From Pelomonas sp047654785 (GTDB lineage Bacteria; Pseudomonadota; Gammaproteobacteria; Burkholderiales; Burkholderiaceae_C): 64,000 nucleotides of DNA. This document shows, one piece after another, positions 1 to 10,800 of the stretch; the first letter of the stretch is position 1, and every line of letters starts with the position of its first letter. The notes under the pieces were generated by a model that saw nothing but the letters and a program-made list of their open reading frames with translations, ran no database searches and was not told the DNA's origin. Where the stretch lies: contig NZ_JASGKQ010000003.1 in the NCBI RefSeq assembly GCF_047654785.1, positions 1,302,001-1,366,000 on the forward strand. Reading direction: 5' to 3'. A program made the position numbers and the translations under genes.

Positions 1-357
1 ACGATCTTCGCGCCCATCGGCTTCAACTGGCAGATCAGCCTGGCGCTGGTGCCCGGCCTGGCCGCCCGCGAGGTGGCGGTGAGCGCGCTGGGCACGGTCT
101 ACGCGCTGTCCGCCACCGGCGACGACGCGGCCGCCCAGGCGCTGACGCCGGTGATCGCGCAGACCTGGAGCCTGGCGACGGCGCTGTCGCTGCTGGCTTG
201 GTACGTGTTCGCGCCGCAGTGCCTGGCCACGCTGGCCGCCGTGAAGCGCGAGACCGGCGGCCTGAAGATGCCGCTGATCATCGCCGGCTACCTGTTCGGC
301 CTGGCCTACCTGGCCTCGTTCATCACCTACCGCGTGGCGCTCTACTTCGGCGCCTGA
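1..357 (+). CDS. feoB: Ferrous iron transporter FeoB, C-terminal fragment
   Basis: This is the 3' end of a gene whose 5' part lies left of the window; 118 codons are visible and the stop is TGA at 355-357. FeoB is the inner-membrane Fe(II) uptake permease with an N-terminal G domain. Only the end of the membrane domain is visible here. The segment APIGFNWQ followed by PGLAAREVAVSALGTVY matches the conserved end of the FeoB gate/core membrane region, and two further hydrophobic helices follow. The gene overlaps the convergent cyclophilin gene by 16 bp at their 3' ends. A Fur-family regulator with a Fur-like box lies about 54 kb downstream, and Fur commonly controls feo genes; that link is inference. 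Confidence 0.9.
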   Translation, partial: TIFAPIGFNWQISLALVPGLAAREVAVSALGTVYALSATGDDAAAQALTPVIAQTWSLATALSLLAWYVFAPQCLATLAAVKRETGGLKMPLIIAGYLFGLAYLASFITYRVALYFGA

Positions 358-1346
358 GCGGCGGCGTCCGGCGCCGGCCGCGTCGGCACGCTGGCGCTGC
401 AGACGTCGATGTAGCCGGGGCTGTGCACGAACCAGCCGCCGCGGTGGCGGCGCGCGTCCAGCAGCCGCGCCCAGGTGGCGGACTCGGTCCGGAGCACCTG
501 CAGCGTCGGCCGCTCGGCATCGGGCACGTCGGCCAGCAGGCGCACGCGCTGGATGGCGGTGCGCTGCTCGGGCTTGTCGTAGAAGCCCATCGCCGCCGTC
601 CCGCGGGGCAGGGCGGACAGCAGCTCCATGCCCTTGAGCACGCGGCCGACGGCGGTGATGTTCAGGTCCAGCCCGCGCGGCGCCTGGCCGATGACGGCAT
701 ACAGCTCGGCGCCGTTGCTGGAGTCCGGCGCATCGCTGCGGCCCGCGCCGACCACGCCGTAGCAGTGCGCCAGCCAGGCCTTGCCGGTCCTCGGGTCGGC
801 GGCCACCGCGAAGCCGCCGGCGAAGCCGGTGCGCGGCGCCCAGCCTTCCACGTCGGGCAGCCGGGCGAAGCCGGCGGCCTGGCCGATGCTGTCCAGCGGC
901 ACCGAGAACTCGGCCGGCAGCCGGGGCGCCGCGCCGGCCGGCAGCGGCCGGGCCTTGGCGGCGTCCTCGCCGTCGGGGTCACCCCATTGGGTGACGAAGT
1001 TGTCCTGCACGCGCAGGATGGCCAGGCCGTCCCAGTAGCCGCCGCGCGCCAGCGCGCGGATGTTGGCGACATGGGCGGGCGCGAAACGCGGCGCCAGCTC
1101 GATGAGGACCTGACCCGACGCGAGTTCCATCAGCAGCGTGTTCTGCGGGTCCAGCCCGCGCCAGTCGGCGGCCGGGCTGGCCTGCAGCACCTCGGCCGCC
1201 GAGAGCAGCCTGGCGGGCTTGGGCGCCTGGGCGGCTTTCGATGCCTTGGCGGCTTGGGACGCCTTGGTCCTGGCGGCGCCGGGTGACGCGGCCAGCGCCG
1301 CCGCGGTGAGGCCGGCCAGGGCCAGCAGCAGGGGAATCTTCTTCAT
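342..1346 (-). CDS. Periplasmic cyclophilin-type peptidyl-prolyl cis-trans isomerase
   Basis: The product is 334 residues. Residues 1-20 form a clear signal peptide (MKK, then a Leu/Ala-rich core), so it should act in the periplasm as a proline isomerase and folding helper. The cyclophilin core starts near residue 68 with LLMELASGQVLIEL. It then shows the family signature around RVQDNFVTQWGDPDG and continues to about residue 270. At 334 residues it is much longer than PpiA-type enzymes (about 190), with an alanine- and lysine-rich linker after the signal peptide, an insertion in the core and an added C-terminal tail. The gene is transcribed away from the giant surface-protein operon with 267 bp between the starts. 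A role in folding that exported protein is possible but not shown. Confidence 0.85.
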   Translation of the reverse strand: MKKIPLLLALAGLTAAALAASPGAARTKASQAAKASKAAQAPKPARLLSAAEVLQASPAADWRGLDPQNTLLMELASGQVLIELAPRFAPAHVANIRALARGGYWDGLAILRVQDNFVTQWGDPDGEDAAKARPLPAGAAPRLPAEFSVPLDSIGQAAGFARLPDVEGWAPRTGFAGGFAVAADPRTGKAWLAHCYGVVGAGRSDAPDSSNGAELYAVIGQAPRGLDLNITAVGRVLKGMELLSALPRGTAAMGFYDKPEQRTAIQRVRLLADVPDAERPTLQVLRTESATWARLLDARRHRGGWFVHSPGYIDVCSASVPTRPAPDAAAQAPK

Positions 1347-1449
1347 GGCGCGAGCTTAACGGCGGCGCCGACAACACCCGTTTGGCCGGGAGCCGTCCTG
1401 GGGTTTGTGCGTAGCCGCCGGCCGCCGCCCCAAACCCGACATCGGCACG

Positions 1450-1482
1450 CCCCCTGGATGAGGGGGTGAGGTCGCTCCGACC
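1450..1482 (+). promoter_or_regulatory. Tandem perfect hairpins or palindromes upstream of the giant operon
   Basis: Two perfect inverted repeats stand 4 bp apart in the 267-bp gap before the giant gene. The first is CCCCCT (1450-1455), a 5-nt spacer and AGGGGG (1461-1466). The second is GGTCG (1470-1474), a 3-nt spacer and CGACC (1478-1482). They could be operator palindromes for a dimeric regulator or tandem hairpins in a 5' leader about 130 nt before the start codon. No T-run follows, so a simple intrinsic terminator is unlikely. I see no recognisable riboswitch and no convincing sigma-70 hexamers in the rest of 1347-1613. Confidence 0.4.
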
Positions 1483-1613
1483 CATGACAGCCATCGCGTG
1501 CTTATTTGTGCTTGGAGGCAGAAGATCGTGCATCGGCATCCGCTCGTTTGCGGCCCGGGCGCGCGCATGTGCAAGCCCGGCCCGGCGGCTGCCGGCGGTC
1601 TGTGGAGACGGCG

Positions 1614-1800
1614 ATGGCTCAGCGCAAGAACTTCTGGCAACAGCTTCAGCACGGCCTGCGCAAGCGCGCGGCCGCTTCACCGGCCGCCATCCGCGGGAAA
1701 TCCGCGGCGCCCGCGCCGGCCCGCGAGAAGCTGGTCTTCGAGCACCTCGAGCCGCGCCTGCTGCTGTCGGACACCCCCATCCCGCTGGCCAGCTTCGCGC
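1614..1800 (+). other. N-terminal LEPR-XLL leader segment of the giant protein
   Basis: Residues 1-62 begin MAQRKNFWQQLQHGLRKR. They continue through a basic, Ala/Pro-rich stretch and reach the motif FEHLEPRLLLSDTP at about residues 42-55. The LEPR-XLL motif is known from the extreme N-termini of very large surface proteins in Planctomycetes and some Proteobacteria. Its basic charge and position before the repeats suggest an export or targeting leader. It lacks the long hydrophobic core of a Sec signal peptide. Confidence 0.75.
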
Positions 1801-4800
1801 CCGCCGGCACGCTGACCATCGACACCCACTCCGGCGACCTGAAGGTCGAGACCGTCTACAGCGGCGGCACGCCGCAGATCCGCGTCTGGGACAACACCGT
1901 CGGCATGTCGCTGGGCCAGGTGGCGCTGACGCAGAACGTCAAGGTCACCATCAACGGCCTGCCCGGCATGTCGGACAAGGTGCAGGTCGATCTCGGCTAC
2001 GACGATGGCGTCGCCGGCACGAATCCGGCCACGCCCTTCGCGGTCATGGTGGAACTGGAGGGCGGCACCGACATCCCGCTGGTCAGCGACGACACGCTGA
2101 GCTTCAACAGCACCGGCCCCGACTTCTACAACCCCGCCGCGCTGTTCCTGAAGAGCACGGACGACATCGTCTTCGCCAGCGGCTTCATCAGCACTGGCAC
2201 GCTGAGCGTCGATTCGCAGGAGGCCATCTCCGCCGACGGCGTGACGCTGCAGGCCGGCGACATCTACCTGGGCGTGACCCAGGCCGTCACCGACGGCGTG
2301 ACGCTGCTGGACGGCTTCAACCTGCTGGGCAAGGCCAGCGGCGCCATCAGCCTCACCAACGCCACGCTGACGGCGGGCGATATCGGCCTGGTCGTCAGCA
2401 CCAGCGTCAACGTCGACACGCAGGACGCCAGCTACGGCAGCAACGTCGTCAAGGTGGCCTTCGTGCAGACCACGTCCGACGCGCAGATCAGGCTGGCCGG
2501 CGCCACCCACCTGAGCGCCACGGCCGGCAAGATCACGCTGGCGTCCACCGCCAGCGTCACCGCCAGGGCGACCACTCAGCCCGACGCCAGCAGCACCGCG
2601 AGCGACAAGGACGCCTCCGTCGCGTCCGCCATCGTCAGCAGCGCGGCCGGCGTGACGGTGGGCGGCTCGTCGTCGCTGTCCGCCAGCGGCGCGCTGGTGC
2701 TGAAGGCCAGCAACACGGTGGACGTGGCGGCCGTCGCCGATGGCACCGCGGGTGCCGATGCCGGTGGCGCCCGGGGCGGCACGGTGGCCGTCACACAGTT
2801 GGGCGGCGACACCACGGTCGACGTGGACGGCACGGCCGCGCTGGCCGGCAGCAGCATCAGCGCCACCGCGACGAGCGTGCGCACGGTCCACACGGCCGCC
2901 AAGTCCACCGCCGGCGGCGCCACGCAGCCCGCTGGCGGCGCCGCGCCCACGCAGGGCCAGCAACAGCTCGCCAGCAACAAGGCCCAGACGGGCGATGGCG
3001 ACCTGAACTTCGCCGCGGCCGTGGCCGTCACCCACGTGGGCGGCGACACCACCGCCCGGCTGGCCGGCGGCACGGTGACGACGGCCGGCACGGTCGCCGT
3101 GTCGGCCACCTCGTCCACCGCGGCGGCGGCCGGCGCCGCCGCCAGCACCGAGGCCGACGGCAGCGGCGCCACCGGCAGCCCCGGCGTCGGCGTGGCCGCG
3201 GCGCTGAGCTTTGCGGACGGCCGCACGCGCGCCTCGCTGGGCGACGGCGTGGCCATCGCCGCGCCCGCCACCACGGTCACCGCCAGCACCACCACCGACG
3301 CCAGGTTCGGCGCCGCCGCCACCTCCGGCGCGGGCAGCGCCGAAGGCGTCGGCGTGGCCGGCTCGCTGGCGCTGCACGTGGCCGTGCTGGCGACCGAGGC
3401 CTTGCAGGAAGCGGGCAGCACCGCTTCGGCCACCGGCACGGTGTCGTACGGCGCCAGCAGCAACACCCACCACCAGGCCAAGGCGCTGCCCAAGGCCGAC
3501 GGGGCCGCCGGCGGCAGCACGGGCGTCGGCGCGTCGGTCGCCATCAACGTGGTGGACGAAACCACCCGCGCGCAGGCCGACGCCGGCGCCAAGTTCACCG
3601 GCACCGCGCTGAGCCAGACGGCCAGCGCCACCGGCGACGTCGACACCGAGGCCCGGGGCGGCGCCAGCGGCGGCACGGCGGTGGCGCCGGTCGTCGCGGT
3701 CACCGTGGTCAACACCGGCGCCAAGGTCGGCGCGCTGGGCGGCACCGACATCAGGCTGAGCGGCGGGCTGACCGGCAGCGCCCAGAGCGCGCTGGACGTG
3801 CTGGCCAAGGGTGCGGGCGATGCCGGCGGCACGGACAGCGCGGCCGTGGGGGCGTCCGTCGTCGTCACGCATGCGGCGCCGTTGGTGGAAGCCGTCCTGG
3901 ACGGCAAGCTGCAGGCCGGCGCGGCCGTGCTGCTGTCCAGCAGGAACACCGGCGTGACGCGCAGCGAGGCCCGGGCCGCCGCGCGCGGCGCCACCGACAA
4001 CGGCAACACCGCCAGCCAGCAGGGTGCCAGCGCCCAGGGCGCGGGCAACACGGCCGCCAGCCACCAGGGCGCGCGCGGCGCCAGCGGCAGCACGCCGCAG
4101 GCCGGCACCAGCGACGGCCCCGTCACCGTGGCCGCCGCCATCGCCATCCACCACCTGGACGGCCAGAGCACGGCCCGCGTCGGCGACGGCGCCGACATCG
4201 CCGTCACCGGCGGCGCGCTGTCGCTGAAGAACGAAAGCGACCTCGACGCCCAGGCCGACGCCAGCGGCGTCGCGGCCCAGGGCAGCACCAACGTCGGCGC
4301 CGCGGTGGCCATCAACGTGGCCGAAATCGGCAGCAGCGCCCGCGTGGGCGACGCCACGCTCAGCAGCGACGGCCTGGCGCTGGGCGCGACCACCGTGGCC
4401 GGCCAGCGCAACGAGGCCCGCACCACGGCCACCTCGGGGGCCGCCACCGGCAACACCAGCGTGGCCGGCTCGCTGGCCATCGGCGTGGGCATCAGCCGCT
4501 TCGAGGCCACGCTGGGCCCGGCCGCCCGGGTGAACGCCCATGCCGGCGCCGTGACGCTGGACGCCGACTCGACCAGCACCGACACCGTCGAGGCGCTGCC
4601 CGACGCCGCCACGCCGGGCGGCGGCGCGGTGGCCGAGAACACCGGCGTCGGCGCGTCCGTCGCGATCAACGTGGCCGACCACCTCAGCCGCGCCGAGATC
4701 GAGGACGGCGCCCGGCTGACGCCCGCCGGCGCCGTCACGCTGAACGCCCGGACCGATTCGGCCATCGCCACCACCGCCGAGGGCGGCGCCAAGGGCGGCA

Positions 4801-7800
4801 CGGCCGTCGCGCCGGTGCTGGCCGTCACCGTCGCCAACCAGGACGCCAATGCCCGCATCGGCACCGGCGACCCGATCGACGCCAGCGGCGCCATCGGCGT
4901 GAACGCCACGCTGGCCAGCAGCAACACCACCCAGGCCGAAGGCAAGGCCGAGGGCAGCAAGGACGCCGCCGTCGGCGCCGCCATCGCCGTCAGCGTCGAG
5001 AACGACAAGAGCCTGGCCCGCACCTCGCGCGACCTGCAGAGCCCCGGCGCCATCGGCCTGTCGGCCACCAGCCGCACGGCAAGCACGGCCAGCAGCAAGG
5101 CCAGCGCCGTCGGCGGCAAGGAGGACGACGGCAATGCCAGCAGCGACGACCAGGCCGTCAACGACCAGAACGCCGCCGCGCGCGGCCTGGGCGACGCGGT
5201 CGCCGGCAGCGGCGGCGCGCGCGGCTCCGCCACGGGCACCGCCACGCCGTCGGCCGAGGGCACCGGCGGCGGCACGGTCAGCGTGGCCGCCGCGGTGGCG
5301 GTCAACGTTGCCGACGCAACGGCCAGCGCCACCGTCTCGGGCGGCGCCATCGCCGCCGGCGGTGCCGTCAGCGTGGCCGCCCGGGCCGACAGCGATGCCC
5401 GGGCCGCGGCCGACGGCAGCACCCGCGCCAAGGACGAGGACAAGCCCGACGACACCGGTGTCGGCGCCGCCGTGGCCCTCAACGTGGGCCACAACACCAA
5501 CGAAGCCCGCGTGCTGGCCGGCAGCACCATCGACAGCCAGGGCCTGGCCATCAGCGCCGGCATGGCCGAAGCCAGCGGCGACGGCGCCACGCACACCACC
5601 GGCGCCGAAGCCAGGAGCGGCGCGGGCGGCGCCAAGACCGGCGTGGCCGGCGCGCTGGCCATCAACGTCGCGGTGGACCGCACCACGGCCGAACTGGCCG
5701 CGGGCGCCACCGCCAACGCCGGCACGGGCGCCAGCAGCGTCACGGCCCGGAGCACGCACGCCGACACCGCCAAGGCCACGCCCACGGACTCCGGCGTGCA
5801 GGCCGAGGCGCAGGACACGGGCGTCGGCGCGTCCGTCGCCGTCAACGTGGCGGACCACATCGCCCGCGCCGAGGTGGCCGACGGCGCCGCGCTGGGCCGG
5901 GCCGGCGCGCTGACGATCGCGTCCGCGCTGCAGAACACCCTGGCCACCACCGCCGAGGGCGGCGCCAAGGGCGGCACGGCGGTCGCGCCGGTCGTGGCCG
6001 TCACGGTGGCCAACCAGGACAGCATCGCCCGCCTGGGCACGGCCGACGGCACGCTCACCGCCACGGGCGACCTGGCCATCACGGCCGGCCTGCGCGCCAG
6101 CAACGCCACCAGCGCCAAGGGCAAGGCGGAGGGCGACGACGACGCGGCCATCGGCGCGTCCGTGGCCGTCAGCGTCGAGCGGGACCGCGCCGACGCCGAA
6201 CTGGCCCGCGCCGTCACCAGCAGCGGCGCCGTCGGCGTGGCCGGTGGCAGCCGGGTCAGCACCAGCGCCAAGGCCGAGGCCAGCTCGGTGGGCGGCGAGC
6301 AGGACGACGGCGACAGCAGCGCCGACGACGACGGCGTGAACCAGAAGACCGCCGCCGGCCGCAGCCTCGGCGACAAGGCGGCCGGCAGCGGCGGCGCGCG
6401 CGATTCCAGTACCAGCTCGGCGACGCCGTCGGCCGGCGTCGCCAGCACCGACTCGACCAGCGGCGACAGCGGCAGCAGCGAGACCGTCAGCGTCGCCGCC
6501 GCAGTGGGCGTCAACATCACCGACGTCACCAGCCGCGCGCGCATCAGCGCCGGCGCCATCAACACGCCGACCAAGAACGTCTCGGTCCAGTCCACCGCCA
6601 ACACCGACGCGCAGGCGATTGCCGACGGCAGCGCGACCACCGGCGACGGCGGCGACGCCGTGGGCGCCGCCGTGGCGGTGAACCACGCCGCCACCACCAA
6701 CGAAGCGCTGGTCGATGCCGGCGTGGCCATCACGGCCGACGGCCTGCAGCTCGGCGCCCGCATGGCCGACGTGGGCGGAGACACCACCCACACCACGCTG
6801 GCCAGCGCCAAGAGCGGCGCCGGCGGCGGCGACATCGGCGTGGCCGGCAGCGTCGCCATCAACATCGTCAACGAAGACACCCGCGCACAGATGGGCGGCG
6901 GCGCCCGTGCCACGCTCGGCGGCGCCGACTCCGGCGGCACGCTGCAGGCCATCACCCAGTCCACCGCCAGCGACACGGCCAAGGCCATTCCCGAGAACGA
7001 GGGCGCGCAGGCCGGCGGCGAGGACGTGGGCGTCGGCGCGTCCGTCGCCGTCAACGTGGTCGATCGGAACCTCGACGCCACGCTGGCCGACGATGCGCAG
7101 CTCAGCGGCAACGTGTCAGCCATGGCCGTCACCGCCACCGCGCAGCACACCCTGGTCACCGAGGCCGAGAACGGCGCCAAGGGCGACACCGGCGTCGGCG
7201 TGTCCGCCGCCGTCACCGTCGCCACCCCCGACACCCACGCCTACGTCGGCAGCGCCACCGGCACGCTGGCCGTGGCCGGCGACATGGCGGTGCGCGCCCA
7301 GCGCGTCGACCAGGTCACCGGCAGCGCCAAGGCCGAGGCGGCCGGCAAGGACACCGCCGTCGGCGCGTCCGTCGTCGTCACCGTCATCGACGGCGACGTC
7401 AGCGCCCGCCTGGCGCGCAACGTCGCGGCCGACGGCGCGGCCGACGTGTCGTCCGCCGCCACGGTGCTGGCCACCGGCACGGCCCAGGCCAGCGCGGCGG
7501 GCAACAGCGCCAGCGGCCGCAGCGCCGACAGCGAAGCCGACAACCAGGTCAACAACAACCCCAACAACGGTGGCGACCGCGAGCTGCCCAAGAGCAAGGA
7601 CCAGGTCGATGGCGCCAACAGCCAGACCAAGGGCGAGACCGGCGGCACCGAGTCCTCCGGCACCGGCGTGGCCGCGGCGGTGGTGGTGCAGGTGCTCGTC
7701 ACCGACAACGCGGCCAGCGTGGCCGACGGCGTGACGCTGACCGCCGGCGGCGCGCTGACCATCGACGCGCAGGCCGACTACAACGTCATCAACCAGGCCT

Positions 7801-10800
7801 TCGGCGACGCCCTCGACACCAGCCAGAAGACCAACGTCGGCGCGGCCGTGAGCCTGGGCGTGGTGGACGCCAGCAACACCGCCCGCGTGGGCGCCAACGC
7901 GGACCTGCGCGGCGGCTCGGTGCGCGTGCGGGCCGACCGCCCGGGCGACGGCGGCGACCACGAGTTCCGCAGCTGGGGCCTGGCCGCCGCCGGCGGCAAG
8001 GACACCGGCGTGGCCGGCAGCGTGGCCATCAACATCGTCACGCTGGACACCGCCGCCAGCGTCGGCGCGGGCACGCAGATCCGCGCCAACGCCGGTGCGC
8101 TGGACGTGGTGGCCGACCAGAGCACAGCGCTGCAGGCGATTGCCGGCGCTGCCGGCGTCAGCACCGAGGGCACGGGCGTCGGCGCCTCGGTCGGGCTGAA
8201 CATCGTCGTCGAGCGCACGAACGCGACCGTGGGCGCGAACACGCAGCTCGCCGCGCGCGATGCGACCACCGTGTCGGCCACCGGCCAGCTCATCCCGGCC
8301 ACCGTGGACCTGCCCGATCCGCTGGGCGGCGTGGCGGTCACCAACCTGGCCATCTCCGGCGGCATCTCCACCGACGGCGCCGCGGGCGCCGGCTCGGCGG
8401 CGGTCAACATCTTCATGCTGGACACCATCGCCCGGCTGGACGACGGCGTGCAGGTCAATGATGCCGCGATGGGCGTGGCGGCCGGCGCGGCGCAGGACGT
8501 CGGCGTCACGGCCAGGAGCCGCACCGACATCGACGGCGGCGCCGGCGCCGGCGGCATCTCGATCGGCAACGCGGGCGTGGGCATCGGCCTGGACGTGACC
8601 GTGCTGACGGAGACCACCCAGGCCCGGCTCGGCAGCGGCGTGGCCGTCAAGGCCGGCCGCGACATCGCCGTGCGCGCCGGCAGCGACCAGGACATCACCA
8701 CGGTCGCCGCCACCGCCGGCGTGGCCACCGACGGCACAGGCGTGGGCGGCAGCGTGTCCGTCTACATCGTCACGACCCGCACCGAGGCCACCACGGCCGG
8801 CGGCACCGGCGCGGCGCTGGCCGCCGGCGGCGGGCTGGCGGTGGTGGCCGATGCGCCGTTCGACCTGACGCAGATCGCCGGGGCGCTGGCCTACGGCAAC
8901 TCGGCCGGCGTGGGCATCTCCAGCACCGTGCTGGTCCACAACGACACGGTGCAGGCGCTCGTCGGGCCCGGCACGGCGATCGCGGCCGGCGGCACCGGCG
9001 GCGTGGACGTGGCCGCCACCTCGCACGACCGGCTCACCACCATCGCGGTCGGCGGCGGCGCGTCCAGCAGCGCGGCGGTGGCCGGCTCGGTGGTCGTCAA
9101 CGTGCTGAACGAGACCACCCGGGCGCGCATCGACGACAGCGCCACGCTGGCCGTGGGCACGGCCGCCGACGCCACGCAGGCGGACGTGAAGGTGCGCGCC
9201 GACGACGCCACCGAGATCATCTCGGTGGCGGGCTCGGTGGCGGCGTCCAGCAGCGTGGGCGTCGGCGTGGGCGCCGTGGTCAACACGGTGAACAAGACGA
9301 CCGAGGCGCGCATGGGCTCCGGCGTGGTGGGCACGGTGGACGGCAATGTGCAGGTGCTGTCCGACGCCAGCGAGACCATCGCGTCCGTGTCCGGCGGCAT
9401 CGCGGCCAGCTCGTCCGCGGGCATCGCGGTGGACGCCAACGTCCAGGTGCTCAACACCGTCACCCGGGCCATCCTGGGCGACGATCCCACCGACGCCCGG
9501 GCCAGCGCCGGTGCCGGCGACCTGCATGCGCAAGGCAGCGTGCAGGTGGCGGCCGACGAGCACACCACCGCCAACATCATCACCGGCTCCATCGGCGTCT
9601 CCGGCACGGCCGGCATCGGCGCCGCGGTGGGCGTGGTCACGGCCACCAAGAACACGCAGGCGCTGATCGGCGAGGGCGCCAGGGTGACGGCCGACGGCCT
9701 GCGCCCCGGCCTGACCGTGCAGGACGGCGGCATCGGCGTGGGCTACGCGCCGGCCGGCCAGATGGACGAAGCCGCCGTCAAGGCGCTGCCCGATGCGTCC
9801 TCCGGCGAGCGCGGCAGCCTCGCCGATTACCAGGTCGGCACGCCGGCCTACAACGCGCAGGACGGCAACGGCAACAGCAGCAGCGATGGCAGCTTCAGCG
9901 GCATCCGCAGCGCCACGCCGACCACGCGCAGCGGCTTCCAGGGCCTGGCCGTCACCGCCACCAACCGCGACACCATCAACACCTTCGCCATCAGCCTGGG
10001 CGGCGGCACGGTGGGCATCGGCGTGGGCTCGGCGACCAACGTGGTCGACACCACCACCCACGCCGGCATCGGTGCCGGCGCCGACATCAACGCCGACACC
10101 GGCACCGCCGGCGCGGGCCAGAGCGTGCTGGTGGGTGCCGGCAACGACTTCTCGCACGTGGCGGTGGCCGCGGCGGTGGGCCTGGGCACCGTCGGCGTGG
10201 CCCCGGGCGTGGACGTCAGCGTCATCCACCACGACACCACCGCCGGCATCGGCGGCAACGCCAGCGTCAAGGCCCGGGACGACGTGGTGCTGCAGTCGGG
10301 CAACCAGGACCACCTGGTGCTCGTCGCGGCCGGCGTGGCCGGCGGCACGGTCGGCGTGGGCGGCGCGGTCAACGTGCTGGTGCTGGACAACCGCACCGCC
10401 GCCACCGTCGGCGCCGGTGCGAAGCTGGCTGCCGGCGGCGACGTCGGCGTGCTGGCCCATGACGACTCGCAGGTGACCGCCATCGCCGGCGCCGGGGCCG
10501 GCGGCACCGTGGGCATCGGCGCGTCGGTGGGCGTCATGTCCCTCACCAAGCGCACCGACGCCGGCATCCTGACCGGCGCGACGGTCGACGCCAAGGGCGC
10601 CGGCAGCGGCCTGGCCGGCCAGCTGGACGGCAGCGTCGATGCGGCCGGCCTGGGCCGGGCCGAGCGCCACGGCGTGGTGGTGCAGGGCCGCAGCAGCGAG
10701 AACTTCTTCCACCTCGACGTGGCGGTGGGCGCGGGCTACGTGGGCGTGGGCGGCGGAGTCGGCGTGACGCTGCTGGACTCCGACACCACGGCCATCATCG

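Noticed and set aside
1506..1613. Upstream TTG start extending the giant protein by 36 residues
   Set aside because: The added residues are Arg/Cys-rich and not protein-like, while ATG 1614 has a well-spaced GGAG and gives the expected LEPR-XLL N-terminus.
1466..8461. Plus-strand open frame of about 2,300 codons in another frame
   Set aside because: It is dominated by Arg/Gly/His/Gln low complexity and overlaps the clearly coding giant frame; it is a shadow of the repeat region.
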